This document shows positions 54,318-61,855 of a stretch of 64,000 nt of DNA, in pieces. Position 1 is the first letter of the stretch, and each line of letters starts with the position of its first letter. The stretch lies in the NCBI RefSeq assembly GCF_014205835.1, contig NZ_JACHCQ010000005.1:86719-150718 (forward strand), written 5' to 3'. Below the pieces are notes generated by a model. That model was not told where the DNA came from and did no database searches. It saw only the letters and a list, made by a program, of their open reading frames with translations. The translations under genes and the position numbers were made by a program. The DNA is from Pedobacter sp. AK013. Lineage in GTDB: Bacteria > Bacteroidota > Bacteroidia > Sphingobacteriales > Sphingobacteriaceae.

Positions 54318-54432
54318 TCTCTTGGTTGTTTAAGACAGATGGTAGCTGTCGGTTAAATAATAGTCTTTTACCACCCCAAGCCCGTACATTTCTGCACAGG
54401 CCAGCTGGGAAGAGGTGGGTTCTTACCTATTA

Positions 54433-54454
54433 TTATTCGCGCCTACGAATAATG
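54433..54454 (-). terminator. Hairpin after GNAT gene
   Basis: ATTATTCG (54433-54440) pairs with CGAATAAT (54447-54454) with a 6-nt loop, 11 nt past the acetyltransferase stop. The T-rich tail is moderate, so termination is likely but not certain. Confidence 0.6.
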
Positions 54455-54464
54455 TCTTATATAT

Positions 54465-54893
54465 CTAATCTTCTTTCCGAAATGCTTTCTGTGGCTTACT
54501 TTTGTCAGGCCTGTAAATCATAAAATAAAAGGAATCCATATCGCCGGATTCAGGCTCAAAACCATTTCGATAAAACCATCTCGTCGCATCATCATTCTGA
54601 GGACATGCGGTGAGTTCCTCGTCATTATACGTTTCTTTTAGATAGTTTAATATTCTAGTTCCTACTCCATCATTTCTAAACTTACTAAGCACGTAAATGT
54701 TAGCTATATATACCGAGTTATATTCATCGGTTAAATAATACATGGCTTTTAGCCTCCCATCTTCATAAACCGCCATGTTATTGATGTGAGGTTTCTCAAA
54801 GAATGAGGTTAAAATTTTGTGCGATAACTCTGTATGTTCTGTTTCAAGCGTCTGGAAAGCGGCAATGCTATCCATGTAGTATTTTACTTCCAT
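54465..54893 (-). CDS. GNAT family N-acetyltransferase
   Basis: The 142-residue protein has the acetyl-CoA binding motif A as VLSKFRNDGVGTRILNYLK, preceded by YIANIYV and followed by NDDATRWFYRNGFEPESG (motif B). The acceptor is unknown. In a prophage it may be a cargo gene or may modify host or phage protein. It has its own leader and terminator. Confidence 0.82.
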   Translation of the reverse strand: MEVKYYMDSIAAFQTLETEHTELSHKILTSFFEKPHINNMAVYEDGRLKAMYYLTDEYNSVYIANIYVLSKFRNDGVGTRILNYLKETYNDEELTACPQNDDATRWFYRNGFEPESGDMDSFYFMIYRPDKSKPQKAFRKED

Positions 54894-54936
54894 AATTTAT
54901 TTTTTTTATTAAAGTTATACCATCTTGCTCTTAAGC

Positions 54937-55000
54937 CATTACGGTTTTCCGTAATGCATGACTTTTTGGATAAATATTACCGCAATTGCAGTAACGGTAA
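54937..55000. repeat. Two adjacent hairpins in the GNAT leader
   Basis: CATTACGG/CCGTAATG (54937-54944 and 54949-54956) and ATTACCG/CGGTAAT (54976-54982 and 54995-55001) are two small palindromes with related arms between the zinc-ribbon gene and the GNAT gene. They could be a terminator plus operator. No protein coding is seen between. Confidence 0.4.
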
Positions 55001-55162
55001 TTAGCCTGTTGTTAGGCTTTCAGTATTGATAAAGGTATAATGTATTTGGCCACATTCAGGACAAATAACATTCAAATCTATGTTTTCAGTATTATTAACC
55101 TTAACTATATTGGCTAATATATCTGTGTCTTTCATTTCGGTTTTACAAGATGTACAATTCAT
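55001..55162 (-). CDS. Small zinc-ribbon protein (53 aa)
   Basis: A 53-codon ORF encodes MNCTSCKTEM at the start and NVICPECGQIHYTF near the end, i.e. two CxxC pairs 28 residues apart, a standard zinc ribbon. It fills most of a 346-nt gap on the coding strand. Small zinc ribbons are common in phages as DNA-binding or transcription-modifying factors; the target is unknown. Confidence 0.72.
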   Translation of the reverse strand: MNCTSCKTEMKDTDILANIVKVNNTENIDLNVICPECGQIHYTFINTESLTTG

Positions 55163-55209
55163 AATTTTCTGCAATTTATAAACAGCTCCATTGCTGTTTA
55201 CTGCCCAAT

Positions 55210-55233
55210 CCCCACCTATATCTCAGGGCGGGG
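55210..55233 (-). terminator. Terminator-like hairpin after 55.3-kb gene
   Basis: CCCCACC (55210-55216) pairs with GGCGGGG (55227-55233) with one mismatch. The arms and loop resemble the 51.65-kb stem (GCCCTGA...), so the two may be related copies. No T run follows it. Confidence 0.5.
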
Positions 55234-55239
55234 TGGTTG

Positions 55240-55431
55240 TTATAGCTCTCTTTCAGTTTCTGCATTCTTTGATATAAATACGAAGTGATTTTTAGGATCA
55301 TCCATTTCGCAGTATATAAGATCTGGTGATTCATGGGAAGGCCTGATCTTTATAAATTTAACACCCCCGTACCAAAACTTTTCTTTCTTTTCAAGTTCTT
55401 CAACTTTAATAATTCCAAATTCATTACTCAT
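55240..55431 (-). CDS. Hypothetical phage protein
   Basis: The 63-residue acidic protein (MSNEFGIIKVEELEKKEKFWYGGVKFIKIRPS) resembles a small beta-barrel protein. No family. It lies between two hairpin terminators and so is probably its own transcript. Confidence 0.6.
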   Translation of the reverse strand: MSNEFGIIKVEELEKKEKFWYGGVKFIKIRPSHESPDLIYCEMDDPKNHFVFISKNAETEREL

Positions 55432-55478
55432 TTATATATGGTTTTTACATTCAAATATTAATTTCTTTCACCTCAAAA

Positions 55479-55502
55479 CCCCGATCCTTTTGGGAGTCGG
55501 GG
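55479..55502 (-). terminator. Terminator after 55.5-kb gene
   Basis: CCCCGA (55479-55484) pairs with TCGGGG (55497-55502), and on the minus strand TTTT follows. It lies 10 nt past the gene's stop codon. Confidence 0.7.
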
Positions 55503-55511
55503 CGATTGTCT

Positions 55512-55772
55512 TTAATTTATCCATTGAGCAGGTAAAGTATTTATGTTAGCATTTATGAACTCTAATCTTTTTTTATTTGACCAAGTATTTTTAAATGCTT
55601 TTTCGTTTTTGTAAGTATCAAACTTTAATTCGTTTGCTACAGAATCTAATCTTTCAGTGTATCCATTATCAAAAACTACTGTGTTTACAAATTCTTTTTC
55701 GTTTTGAACTCTGAAAAAGTTATAAGTAACTGTTATTTGTTTTTCTACTAATTTGATTTCTAAAGCTCTCAT
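55512..55772 (-). CDS. Hypothetical protein, left arm of divergent pair
   Basis: The 86-residue protein starts at MRALEIKLVEKQITVTYNFF (an upstream in-frame ATG lies in the promoter). Charged and mixed alpha/beta, it has no recognised family. A good promoter lies just upstream: TTTG-N20-TATATTTG (minus strand, -7 box at 55799-55792). Confidence 0.6.
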   Translation of the reverse strand: MRALEIKLVEKQITVTYNFFRVQNEKEFVNTVVFDNGYTERLDSVANELKFDTYKNEKAFKNTWSNKKRLEFINANINTLPAQWIN

Positions 55773-55862
55773 ATTCTTTTTGTATAGAACAAATATAAAC
55801 GTACTATTTTGTAATTGCAAATTTATTTGCAAATTATTCCGAATTATTTTGCATATTTGTTT
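55773..55862. promoter_or_regulatory. Divergent promoter region with palindromes
   Basis: The 90-nt gap has back-to-back promoters: minus strand TTTG-N20-TATATTTG and plus strand TTTG-N22-CATATTTG, the latter a few nt before the plus-strand ATG. Between them GCAAAT-TT-ATTTGC (perfect) and GCAAATTATTC/GAATTATTTTGC (near-perfect) give three to four TTGCAAAT-type half-sites, a likely repressor binding array. Confidence 0.6.
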
Positions 55863-56072
55863 ATGATTAGAGATTTAAAAGCCTTCTATGTAGCGATTAT
55901 TGATAATGAAGTGGTTTGCTTCGAAACTAACTTATCCCTATTCGTCGAAAGATTTAATAAAATGCAACCCACTTCACGTAATTATGATTGGTTTTATCGC
56001 CAGTTTAAAACAAAAACGCGCTTTAACACCGAATTGTCATGTAAATCATATTTCTTTCAAAAAGTTGTTTAA
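55863..56072 (+). CDS. Small plus-strand phage protein, right arm of divergent pair
   Basis: The 69-residue protein starts at MIRDLKAFYVAIIDNEVVCFETNLSLFVERF; the 16 codons upstream are the promoter. It is the only plus-strand gene inside the minus-strand phage region. Basic C-terminus (RQFKTKTRF). I do not recognise an HTH or other family, so a regulator role is speculation based on orientation and operators. Confidence 0.6.
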   Translation: MIRDLKAFYVAIIDNEVVCFETNLSLFVERFNKMQPTSRNYDWFYRQFKTKTRFNTELSCKSYFFQKVV

Positions 56073-56326
56073 TGCTTCCATAGATCCACAATCTCAACAA
56101 TACAGCACTTGCAACCCATATTACCTATAATATTATCATAATCACTATAACCAGGTGACTCCGGGTTGAGTAATTCGTAATTACCATGTGGTAGCAAAAC
56201 AAATTGTAAATCACTCTCTCTGCTTATAAACTGTATCTCGTTGTACTCTACAAATACGTCCGCAGCATCATCGGGAAGCTTTACAGCTATAAAGCTTCCC
56301 TTTTCTGTTTTAAATGGCTGTATCAT
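56069..56326 (-). CDS. Hypothetical protein with Cys cluster
   Basis: The 85-residue protein starts MIQPFKTEKGSFIAVKLPDDAADVFVEYNEIQFI and ends with MGCKCCIVEIVDLW. Stop codon overlaps the end of the plus-strand gene (convergent). Family unknown. Confidence 0.6.
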   Translation of the reverse strand: MIQPFKTEKGSFIAVKLPDDAADVFVEYNEIQFISRESDLQFVLLPHGNYELLNPESPGYSDYDNIIGNMGCKCCIVEIVDLWKH

Positions 56327-56524
56327 TCATTTCAGTTTCGTAATCGTCCCAAATAATATCTGCTATTTCACCGTCACACGAAGCATGTCCACCCAAGCCA
56401 CAATCGACGCATTTAGCTTCGTCATCGTCATAAATCCAGTTTTTTTTCCTGAGACGCAGTATTTACTTCGCAAGCACCCGCCGCATTTCGGGCACTCACC
56501 ACCATCGAATCGTTTCCATTCCAT
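56310..56524 (-). pseudogene. Zinc-ribbon protein gene with -1 frameshift at an A8 run
   Basis: On the minus strand the frame MEWKRFDGGECPKCGGC...KYCVSGKK meets eight A (56447-56440). Continuing in the same frame gives unlike sequence and an early stop. Slipping back one base gives NWIYDDDEAKCVDCGLGG...DDYETEMNDTAI and a stop at 56312-56310, a natural second Cys pair and acidic tail, 71 residues in total. It is either an indel in the homopolymer (mutation or sequencing error) or programmed slippage at A AAA AAA C. Treat it as one gene. Confidence 0.6.
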
Positions 56525-56528
56525 AATT

Positions 56529-56768
56529 TTATTTATTAATGTTTACCGCAGATCCTACACGGAATTTAGTTCCCTCTGCATTATAAATTTTTACCTCGAC
56601 CTCAGTACCGTACTCTGATGCCTTATAATCACTCTGGTTAGCCCATACTACTATGAACCGCCCGAAATTTACCTCAAACAATATCTCAGGTAAATCCTTC
56701 TTTACGTCCGCAGCCACAACTGTTGGCTCACATATACCGTCAGGCTTTGATATTATCCATTGTTCCAT
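56529..56768 (-). CDS. Hypothetical phage protein
   Basis: The 79-residue protein (WIISKPDGICEPTVVAADVKKDLPEILFEVNFGRFIVVWANQSDYKASEYGTEVEVKIYNAEGT) is probably a small beta-rich fold. It sits 4 nt before the frameshifted zinc-ribbon gene. No family. Confidence 0.6.
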   Translation of the reverse strand: MEQWIISKPDGICEPTVVAADVKKDLPEILFEVNFGRFIVVWANQSDYKASEYGTEVEVKIYNAEGTKFRVGSAVNINK

Positions 56769-56770
56769 AA

Positions 56771-57058
56771 TTAATGGTTATTAAAATAATCGTTTAAGGC
56801 TTCATCAAGTTCTTTGTAACCAACCAGTGACCCGTATTTAGTTTGGTTTTCATTCAATTCACCGCAGCACATTTGATCAATATCTTCGTTATTTAGTATT
56901 TCTGGGTTTGCATCGAAGAACACGCCAGCAGGGGCTGAAATTCTGTCAATCCATTTTGTTGGGTATTTTTCTGGATGCCACCTATCAACCATGCCATTAT
57001 CATACATGATTTCTTTCATTAGTTGCTTTGCGATAATATCTGATTGTTCCTTTTCCAC
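56771..57058 (-). CDS. Hypothetical phage protein
   Basis: I start this 95-residue protein at a GTG directly after the stop of the upstream secreted-protein gene (1-nt gap), with AGGAG 9 nt upstream; the longer reading from an ATG at 57112 would overlap that gene by 53 nt. Sequence: EKEQSDIIAKQLMKEIMYDNGMVDRW, then PEILNNEDIDQMCCGEL. No family. Confidence 0.55.
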   Translation of the reverse strand: MEKEQSDIIAKQLMKEIMYDNGMVDRWHPEKYPTKWIDRISAPAGVFFDANPEILNNEDIDQMCCGELNENQTKYGSLVGYKELDEALNDYFNNH

Positions 57059-57059
57059 G

Positions 57060-57368
57060 CTATTTGTTCTCCTTTCTTTTCCATTTGCTACTCTCAATAG
57101 CAAAGCAGTCAATTAAAACTAATTTTTCGCCCTGCTTAGCCAATCTGAACACTTCTACATCAGACACTGCAACTATGCACATCTCCTGCTTAACGTTCAT
57201 CTTAAACCACATAAAACCCTTGTGTCCGTACTTCTCTATCAATGTACCTGTTAATACAAAGCCCTGGCGTATAGATTGCCCATAATAAGCCCCAGACTGG
57301 TAAACCTTTTGACCGAAAGCCGTAACCATCAGTACCGACAATAAAGCCGTTAAAAACATTTTTTTCAT
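57060..57368 (-). CDS. Small secreted phage protein
   Basis: The 102-residue protein begins at MKKMFLTALLSVLMVTAFGQ, a clear signal peptide, followed by a beta-rich mature part (QSGAYYGQSIRQGFVLTGTLIEKYGHKGFMWFKM). It should be exported to the periplasm or outside. Among phage genes this suggests a host-altering cargo. Family unknown. Confidence 0.65.
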   Translation of the reverse strand: MKKMFLTALLSVLMVTAFGQKVYQSGAYYGQSIRQGFVLTGTLIEKYGHKGFMWFKMNVKQEMCIVAVSDVEVFRLAKQGEKLVLIDCFAIESSKWKRKENK

Positions 57369-57410
57369 CTCTTTTAAGTTTGTAACAGGCCTCATTGCCC
57401 GCTAACCCCT

Positions 57411-57437
57411 AAAACTCTGCCTTCTTTCAGAGCAGAG
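57411..57437 (-). terminator. Terminator-like hairpin after 57.5-kb gene
   Basis: CTCTGC (57415-57420) pairs with GCAGAG (57432-57437), followed on the minus strand by TTTT. It separates the 57465 gene from the secreted-protein gene. Confidence 0.55.
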
Positions 57438-57464
57438 CGGGATAGGGGAATCAGGGACGATTAA

Positions 57465-57716
57465 CTATTGTGGGTTATCTAAAGGGATTTCTGGGAATGG
57501 TGCTTCAATACCTTTCTGAGCGTCACCCTGTACAATGTTTTTTAATTCTTGTAACACCATAGAACGGGTAGAGGACAATGCTTCTTGGTCGTCCTCGGTT
57601 AGTGTTGGTATCCGCCGATAACTTGTCAGTTTCATATTTGTGTATTCACACATCCTTGCCTCATTCGTTGTTTCGTTAAGGACCTTTAAGATTTCAATCA
57701 ATTCCGGACTTCTCAT
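57465..57716 (-). CDS. Hypothetical phage protein
   Basis: The 83-residue acidic protein (RSPELIEILKVLNETTNEARMCEYTNMKLTSYRRIPTLTEDDQEALSS) is probably helical. No family. Confidence 0.58.
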   Translation of the reverse strand: MRSPELIEILKVLNETTNEARMCEYTNMKLTSYRRIPTLTEDDQEALSSTRSMVLQELKNIVQGDAQKGIEAPFPEIPLDNPQ

Positions 57717-57764
57717 TTTAATTTTGGTTTATTTTTGTTTAATTTTTGGTTGTTATTGGTTCTA

Positions 57765-57962
57765 TTATTTATTGAATATTTTGATGTACATACAACCACT
57801 TGCTGGTTTAACGTTGTAATCCAATCCATGTTCGTTACAAAAAGCATTGAGCTTAGTGGTTTCTTGAACACCCAGCGTATGCACTACAGACACACTTAAT
57901 TCGCCATCGATCTCGTTAACTCTCCCTTTACCGAAGATCATTTCTAATTGTTGTTTTTTCAT
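57765..57962 (-). CDS. Hypothetical phage protein
   Basis: The 65-residue protein (MKKQQLEMIFGKGRVNEIDGELSVSVVHTLGVQETTKLNAFCNEHGLDYNVKPA) has an alpha/beta look. No family. Confidence 0.58.
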   Translation of the reverse strand: MKKQQLEMIFGKGRVNEIDGELSVSVVHTLGVQETTKLNAFCNEHGLDYNVKPASGCMYIKIFNK

Positions 57963-58064
57963 TGTTTTCTATTTATTGCTTTTTGTTTATTACTATGTGT
58001 TTTCTAATTAGTATTGTTTATTGATTTGTTCGATAACCGTAATGCCTATTTAGAATAAGACTAA

Positions 58065-58448
58065 TTAATCTTCGGGTTTTCTGTAATCAACTTCTGTTGC
58101 GCCCTTAGCTACATTACATTGTTTGCACAGAGTCTGTAAATTCTTGAAATCATTACTTCCGCCCAATGATTTAGGCTTTACGTGGTCGATGGTGATGTCC
58201 TTTCCGGATCCGCATTTTAAACAGCAGTAATCGTCACGTTTAAACACCCTTTCCCGATTAGTCTGGTTAACCTTCGTACCTCCGCAGCCCACGTCCTCGA
58301 AATCAAACTCATCATCGCTTAAACCATACACGTCCATCATGCCAATTTTGTCTACTTTTAATTTTGATCTTGTTATTAAATCCATTGTTCCGCCAGTTAT
58401 CACTATCCCGATGATAATCGAAAGCATTAACCAGTTACTAATTTCCAT
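58065..58448 (-). CDS. HNH endonuclease
   Basis: The 127-residue protein has the HNH core RVFKRDDYCCLKCGSGKDITIDHVKPKSLGGSNDFKNLQTLCKQCNVAKG with two CxxC pairs and the catalytic DHV. The N-terminus holds a hydrophobic segment (LMLSIIIGIVITGG), so the real start may be internal (Met22 or Met37). Possibly a packaging-related or homing-type nuclease. Confidence 0.82.
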   Translation of the reverse strand: MEISNWLMLSIIIGIVITGGTMDLITRSKLKVDKIGMMDVYGLSDDEFDFEDVGCGGTKVNQTNRERVFKRDDYCCLKCGSGKDITIDHVKPKSLGGSNDFKNLQTLCKQCNVAKGATEVDYRKPED

Positions 58449-59289
58449 AAGGGAATAGTTTTAAGCGCTTCTCGTTGATTAACTCCTGTAGATCTATATC
58501 AAACGCCATAACCGAATCAAAGAAGGCGTATAGGCCAAGTCTTTGCGCCTGCAAAATTGCTTTGTCTTCGATTTTACTCGGGGTTTGAAGAATTTTATTG
58601 ATGGTGTTGTACAAATCCCGGTTAGTGGTCATGGTCTTTTGCATGTTCAAATCCTTCACCACATCTATCACCGCCTGGTTAAGAAAAGTTTGCTTCGCAT
58701 CATCATCGTATTGGATGATTTTTATCTTCATCAGGAACCGGTAAACCACCGGAGCAACCACCGTAACATCTCGGTTTGCCTGATAGGCCAGAAAGGTTTC
58801 CATCGCGTTGCCCGCAGCAGTTTTAAATTTCTCAACAGGGGTGGGTTCTTTTTTTAAATCCGGCGATGGCAGGGACTTTGCAAGCTCAGCACGATGACGA
58901 CTGTTGAGATAACCCTTGATGAACATCTCGAAAGTAATCAGGCTCAAACCCATAAACTCGCCGTATTCCTTCCTGATCCCGAATGAAAACGCAATGGCGA
59001 TCTCTGCGCAACGGATCTGTTTGTAATTTTCCCGAACGTTGGCGTTGAGCTGCTCGGCCATTAGCGAAAGGTCGGCAGCAAGGGGAAGTTTCCAAGCAAG
59101 AGCGTTGTAAGCCTTGATGATTTCTGCCAGAATTGCGTTGAACGTGTCGTTTTCCGGCAAGGTGAACGCTGGGGGATTAGCTAAAACCGTTTTGTCGGTG
59201 TAGTCAATCACCGCAACCTTACCAGCCTCTGCTTTGGCAATCTCAACCGAGGCCTGATCGTTTTTGACTAAATCTAAATTCTTTTCCAT
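58438..59289 (-). CDS. Hypothetical replication-region protein
   Basis: This 283-residue, mostly helical protein lies directly downstream of the DUF4373 gene. It has EIIKAYNALAWKLPLAADLSLMAEQLNANVRENYKQIRCAEIAIAFSFGIRKEYGEFMGLSLITFEMFIKGY. By position it may load helicase or partner with the replication protein; I do not recognise the family. Confidence 0.6.
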   Translation of the reverse strand: MEKNLDLVKNDQASVEIAKAEAGKVAVIDYTDKTVLANPPAFTLPENDTFNAILAEIIKAYNALAWKLPLAADLSLMAEQLNANVRENYKQIRCAEIAIAFSFGIRKEYGEFMGLSLITFEMFIKGYLNSRHRAELAKSLPSPDLKKEPTPVEKFKTAAGNAMETFLAYQANRDVTVVAPVVYRFLMKIKIIQYDDDAKQTFLNQAVIDVVKDLNMQKTMTTNRDLYNTINKILQTPSKIEDKAILQAQRLGLYAFFDSVMAFDIDLQELINEKRLKLFPYGN

Positions 59290-59294
59290 TTTTC

Positions 59295-60137
59295 TTATTT
59301 TTTCAATAATTCGAACATTTCGAGTGCAGCAGCGGCACCTTTGCCTTGGTCGTTAGCCGGAGTGAGTTTTATAATTTTTTTTCCAGTAGTCCGGAGGTGT
59401 ATCGGAACCCAGAAATAAAAATTTCGTAAAATTTCATCCTGCGTTTGGTCTTTTAATTCCTTGAGCGCCACCTTTTGCTCGTAGAAAAAACGGAAGTGCT
59501 CCAAGACCTCGTTTTCCGTGATTTTTTGCTGGCTCTGTATGGTGCAAAACATAGTTTGGTTTTCGAGATAATCAGCAATCGCGGAATACTTTTCTTCATC
59601 TAAAATATTTTCATTTTTTAAAGGAACTTCTTCTAAAATTTCAACTATTTCTGTTTTTGAAGTTTCTTCCTCCCGCGTTACTACTTCTACTACTATATCT
59701 TTACTTTCCTTTACTTTACTATACTTTACTTTACTTTGTGTATTTTCTTTTGCAGAAACACTTTCTTTTTCGAGTTTCTGTGACAGAAACTTATCTTTTG
59801 CGTTGTTTCTCTTGTCGATAACTGGCTTCAGCCTCTTTTTTAGACCGAAACTATATATTTTGCCATTTTCGAGCAATAACAGCTTAATTTTGACACAATA
59901 GCTGATAATTTCGTCCAGAATTTCAGCCTCAACATCAAAATCTCCAGCCATTAATTCAAGGTTTAATTCGTTAATTTCTACCTCAAAAAAATCAGTTTCA
60001 GTAAGGAACTCCAATAGCATATTATACACAGAGTAACCATTCTTAAATCGCTTTCTCAACGCCTTGATTTTTGGATCATTCCGCATCCCACTGTCGTGCG
60101 AAAAATAGTCGGCATTATGTTTATCTGGTCTTGGCAT
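59295..60137 (-). CDS. DUF4373/Lin1244-type replication protein
   Basis: The 280-residue protein starts MPRPDKHNADYFSHDSGMRNDPKIKALRKRFKNGYSVYNMLLEFL, the DUF4373/Lin1244-Lin1753 N-terminal domain used in phage and plasmid replication. A low-complexity linker (SKVKYSKVKESK) follows, then a helical C-terminal region (about 190-275). The DNA of the linker is a short repeat array (59697-59745), a possible origin. It probably initiates phage DNA replication. Confidence 0.75.
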   Translation of the reverse strand: MPRPDKHNADYFSHDSGMRNDPKIKALRKRFKNGYSVYNMLLEFLTETDFFEVEINELNLELMAGDFDVEAEILDEIISYCVKIKLLLLENGKIYSFGLKKRLKPVIDKRNNAKDKFLSQKLEKESVSAKENTQSKVKYSKVKESKDIVVEVVTREEETSKTEIVEILEEVPLKNENILDEEKYSAIADYLENQTMFCTIQSQQKITENEVLEHFRFFYEQKVALKELKDQTQDEILRNFYFWVPIHLRTTGKKIIKLTPANDQGKGAAAALEMFELLKK

Positions 60138-60155
60138 TTTTGGTTTGGTTACTTG

Positions 60156-60482
60156 TTATACTTTACTCTTTAAAATTAAAATGGTGCTGCTATCGGTAAG
60201 CTTAACTGGTAGCAAATGTTCACTTACCCACTTATTTAACGTTCCTTCCTTAACTCCGGTTAGAGCGGAGGCGGCAGGTGTATTACCGTTACACATTCTC
60301 CACGTTTCTAAGGCCTCAGCAACAACCTTTAGGGGTAATCTGTTGTTTTTGTTCCGAACACCGCTGAAATGCCTATCAAAATCGATTTCTACACGCTGCC
60401 TTAACGTTATCTCTTTAGCTATATCCCTAACCCTGATATCTGGGTTATAAACTAACCTGCGTGCTAATCCGTGTGCAGACAT
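60156..60482 (-). CDS. HTH-like small phage protein
   Basis: This 108-residue basic protein has TPAASALTGVKEGTLNKWVSEHLLP, which resembles a helix-turn-helix, preceded by a helical region (RVRDIAKEITLRQRVEIDFDRHF). It lies between the DUF4373 and clamp genes and may be a regulator of the replication operon. Start at MSAHGLARR; the ATG one codon earlier is equally possible. Confidence 0.6.
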   Translation of the reverse strand: MSAHGLARRLVYNPDIRVRDIAKEITLRQRVEIDFDRHFSGVRNKNNRLPLKVVAEALETWRMCNGNTPAASALTGVKEGTLNKWVSEHLLPVKLTDSSTILILKSKV

Positions 60483-60493
60483 CATTTTTAGGA

Positions 60494-61636
60494 TTAATTT
60501 TCCTGAATGATACAGGGCATGATCAACATTAAGTTTTTCATTAGAGTAAGATCCTTGTATTCGCTTCTGATTAACATAGGGGTATTAGGCTCTTTAAAAG
60601 AAAAATGAATTGTCTCTCTATCGTATTTAGCTACACATTTTGAGAGAAGCGCCCCATCAACACAAATAGAAAATTCTTCACCTTGATAATCAATTGCCAT
60701 CTTTTCGTCCGCAAACTCAGCCAGGTCGAGGTTTTCTGCCGTAAGCTGAATTTCAGATGGCCTAACAGTAATTTTTATAACCGACCCTGATGCAAATTCG
60801 GATACACGTTTCATTGCACTTAAAATAGCGCTACGGTCCAAAACAAGATTTTTGTCATTCTTTTTCGGAATTACGTTTTCGTAAGCAATATAATTGCCAT
60901 CAATAAGCAAAGACTTTAATAATGTTCTATCATCAACAACAAATTGAATGTGTTTTTCTGATATCCACGTTTTAACATGAGGACCAACTTCCATTGTTTG
61001 TAAAACCGATAAAATTTTAGGCGGAACAATAAAGCTTTTGATTGTGTCAAGTGATTTTTCAATAAATGAGCTTTGTACACTCATTACATGGGTATTTGTT
61101 GAAACATAATTAACAGAACCCTCATCAAAAGAAATATTAACCCCTGTAATTTGAGCACGTAATGAATCTGTTGAGCATGCAAATAATGTTCTGCTGATGG
61201 CTGATAATAAGCCATTTGAAGGAATTAATATCTCGTCAAAATCGCTAACCGTGATAAAAACATACTCATCCCCACTTTCCACCGGAATTTTATAGGTGCC
61301 TGATAAGGTTTTCATTACAAGGCCTATTGTTGTAACCCCTTCAGTAACGGTTTCTTTAATATCAAAATCGATAGGCTGCTCTGGAAGTTTTGAAAGCAGC
61401 GACATAATCCGCGTTATAGGGACACACAATTGCTTTACCTCGTCCATACCCTTACTCGTAATATCTATGGTAGTTGTTAAATAAACTTCCATGTTACCAC
61501 CGGTGATATCTATTTTTTGTCCGTGTATTGAGAAGTGAAACCCAGCCATCGCAGGAATAACACTTTTATCATTTATACACTTACTTGCAAGTACTAAGGC
61601 ATTTTGCAATACTGTTTTGCTTACGTTGAATTTCAT
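60494..61636 (-). CDS. dnaN: Phage-encoded DNA polymerase III beta sliding clamp
   Basis: The 380-residue protein starts MKFNVSKTVLQNALVLASKCINDKSVIPAMAGFHFSIHG and ends DLTLMKNLMLIMPC, matching the three-domain DnaN fold. Length is normal. It would tether a polymerase (host Pol III or an off-window phage polymerase) to DNA. A phage copy of the clamp is uncommon and suggests that the phage modifies or substitutes the host replisome. Confidence 0.87.
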   Translation of the reverse strand: MKFNVSKTVLQNALVLASKCINDKSVIPAMAGFHFSIHGQKIDITGGNMEVYLTTTIDITSKGMDEVKQLCVPITRIMSLLSKLPEQPIDFDIKETVTEGVTTIGLVMKTLSGTYKIPVESGDEYVFITVSDFDEILIPSNGLLSAISRTLFACSTDSLRAQITGVNISFDEGSVNYVSTNTHVMSVQSSFIEKSLDTIKSFIVPPKILSVLQTMEVGPHVKTWISEKHIQFVVDDRTLLKSLLIDGNYIAYENVIPKKNDKNLVLDRSAILSAMKRVSEFASGSVIKITVRPSEIQLTAENLDLAEFADEKMAIDYQGEEFSICVDGALLSKCVAKYDRETIHFSFKEPNTPMLIRSEYKDLTLMKNLMLIMPCIIQEN

Positions 61637-61650
61637 TTTTGTAATGATTT

Positions 61651-61833
61651 TTAAATCTGATTAAATAAACTTGAGGAATCTATTGTTACTACCAGCTTGG
61701 TAGTATTATTCTTTTCATCAGGATATTTATCGTGATGTTTTTTTATTTTTTTTAAGTACTTTTCGGTCAATGCATCTGTTTCAAAAGATTGAACCGTTTC
61801 CATTAAATGCGATTTGATTGATACTGTTATCAT
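61651..61833 (-). CDS. Small hypothetical phage protein
   Basis: This 60-residue protein (MITVSIKSHLMETVQSFETDALTEKYLKKIKKHHDKYPDEK) is basic and helical in the middle. No family. It lies between the PcfJ and clamp genes, in the same direction. Confidence 0.58.
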   Translation of the reverse strand: MITVSIKSHLMETVQSFETDALTEKYLKKIKKHHDKYPDEKNNTTKLVVTIDSSSLFNQI

Positions 61834-61855
61834 AATAATTATTTTAAGTATGTGG

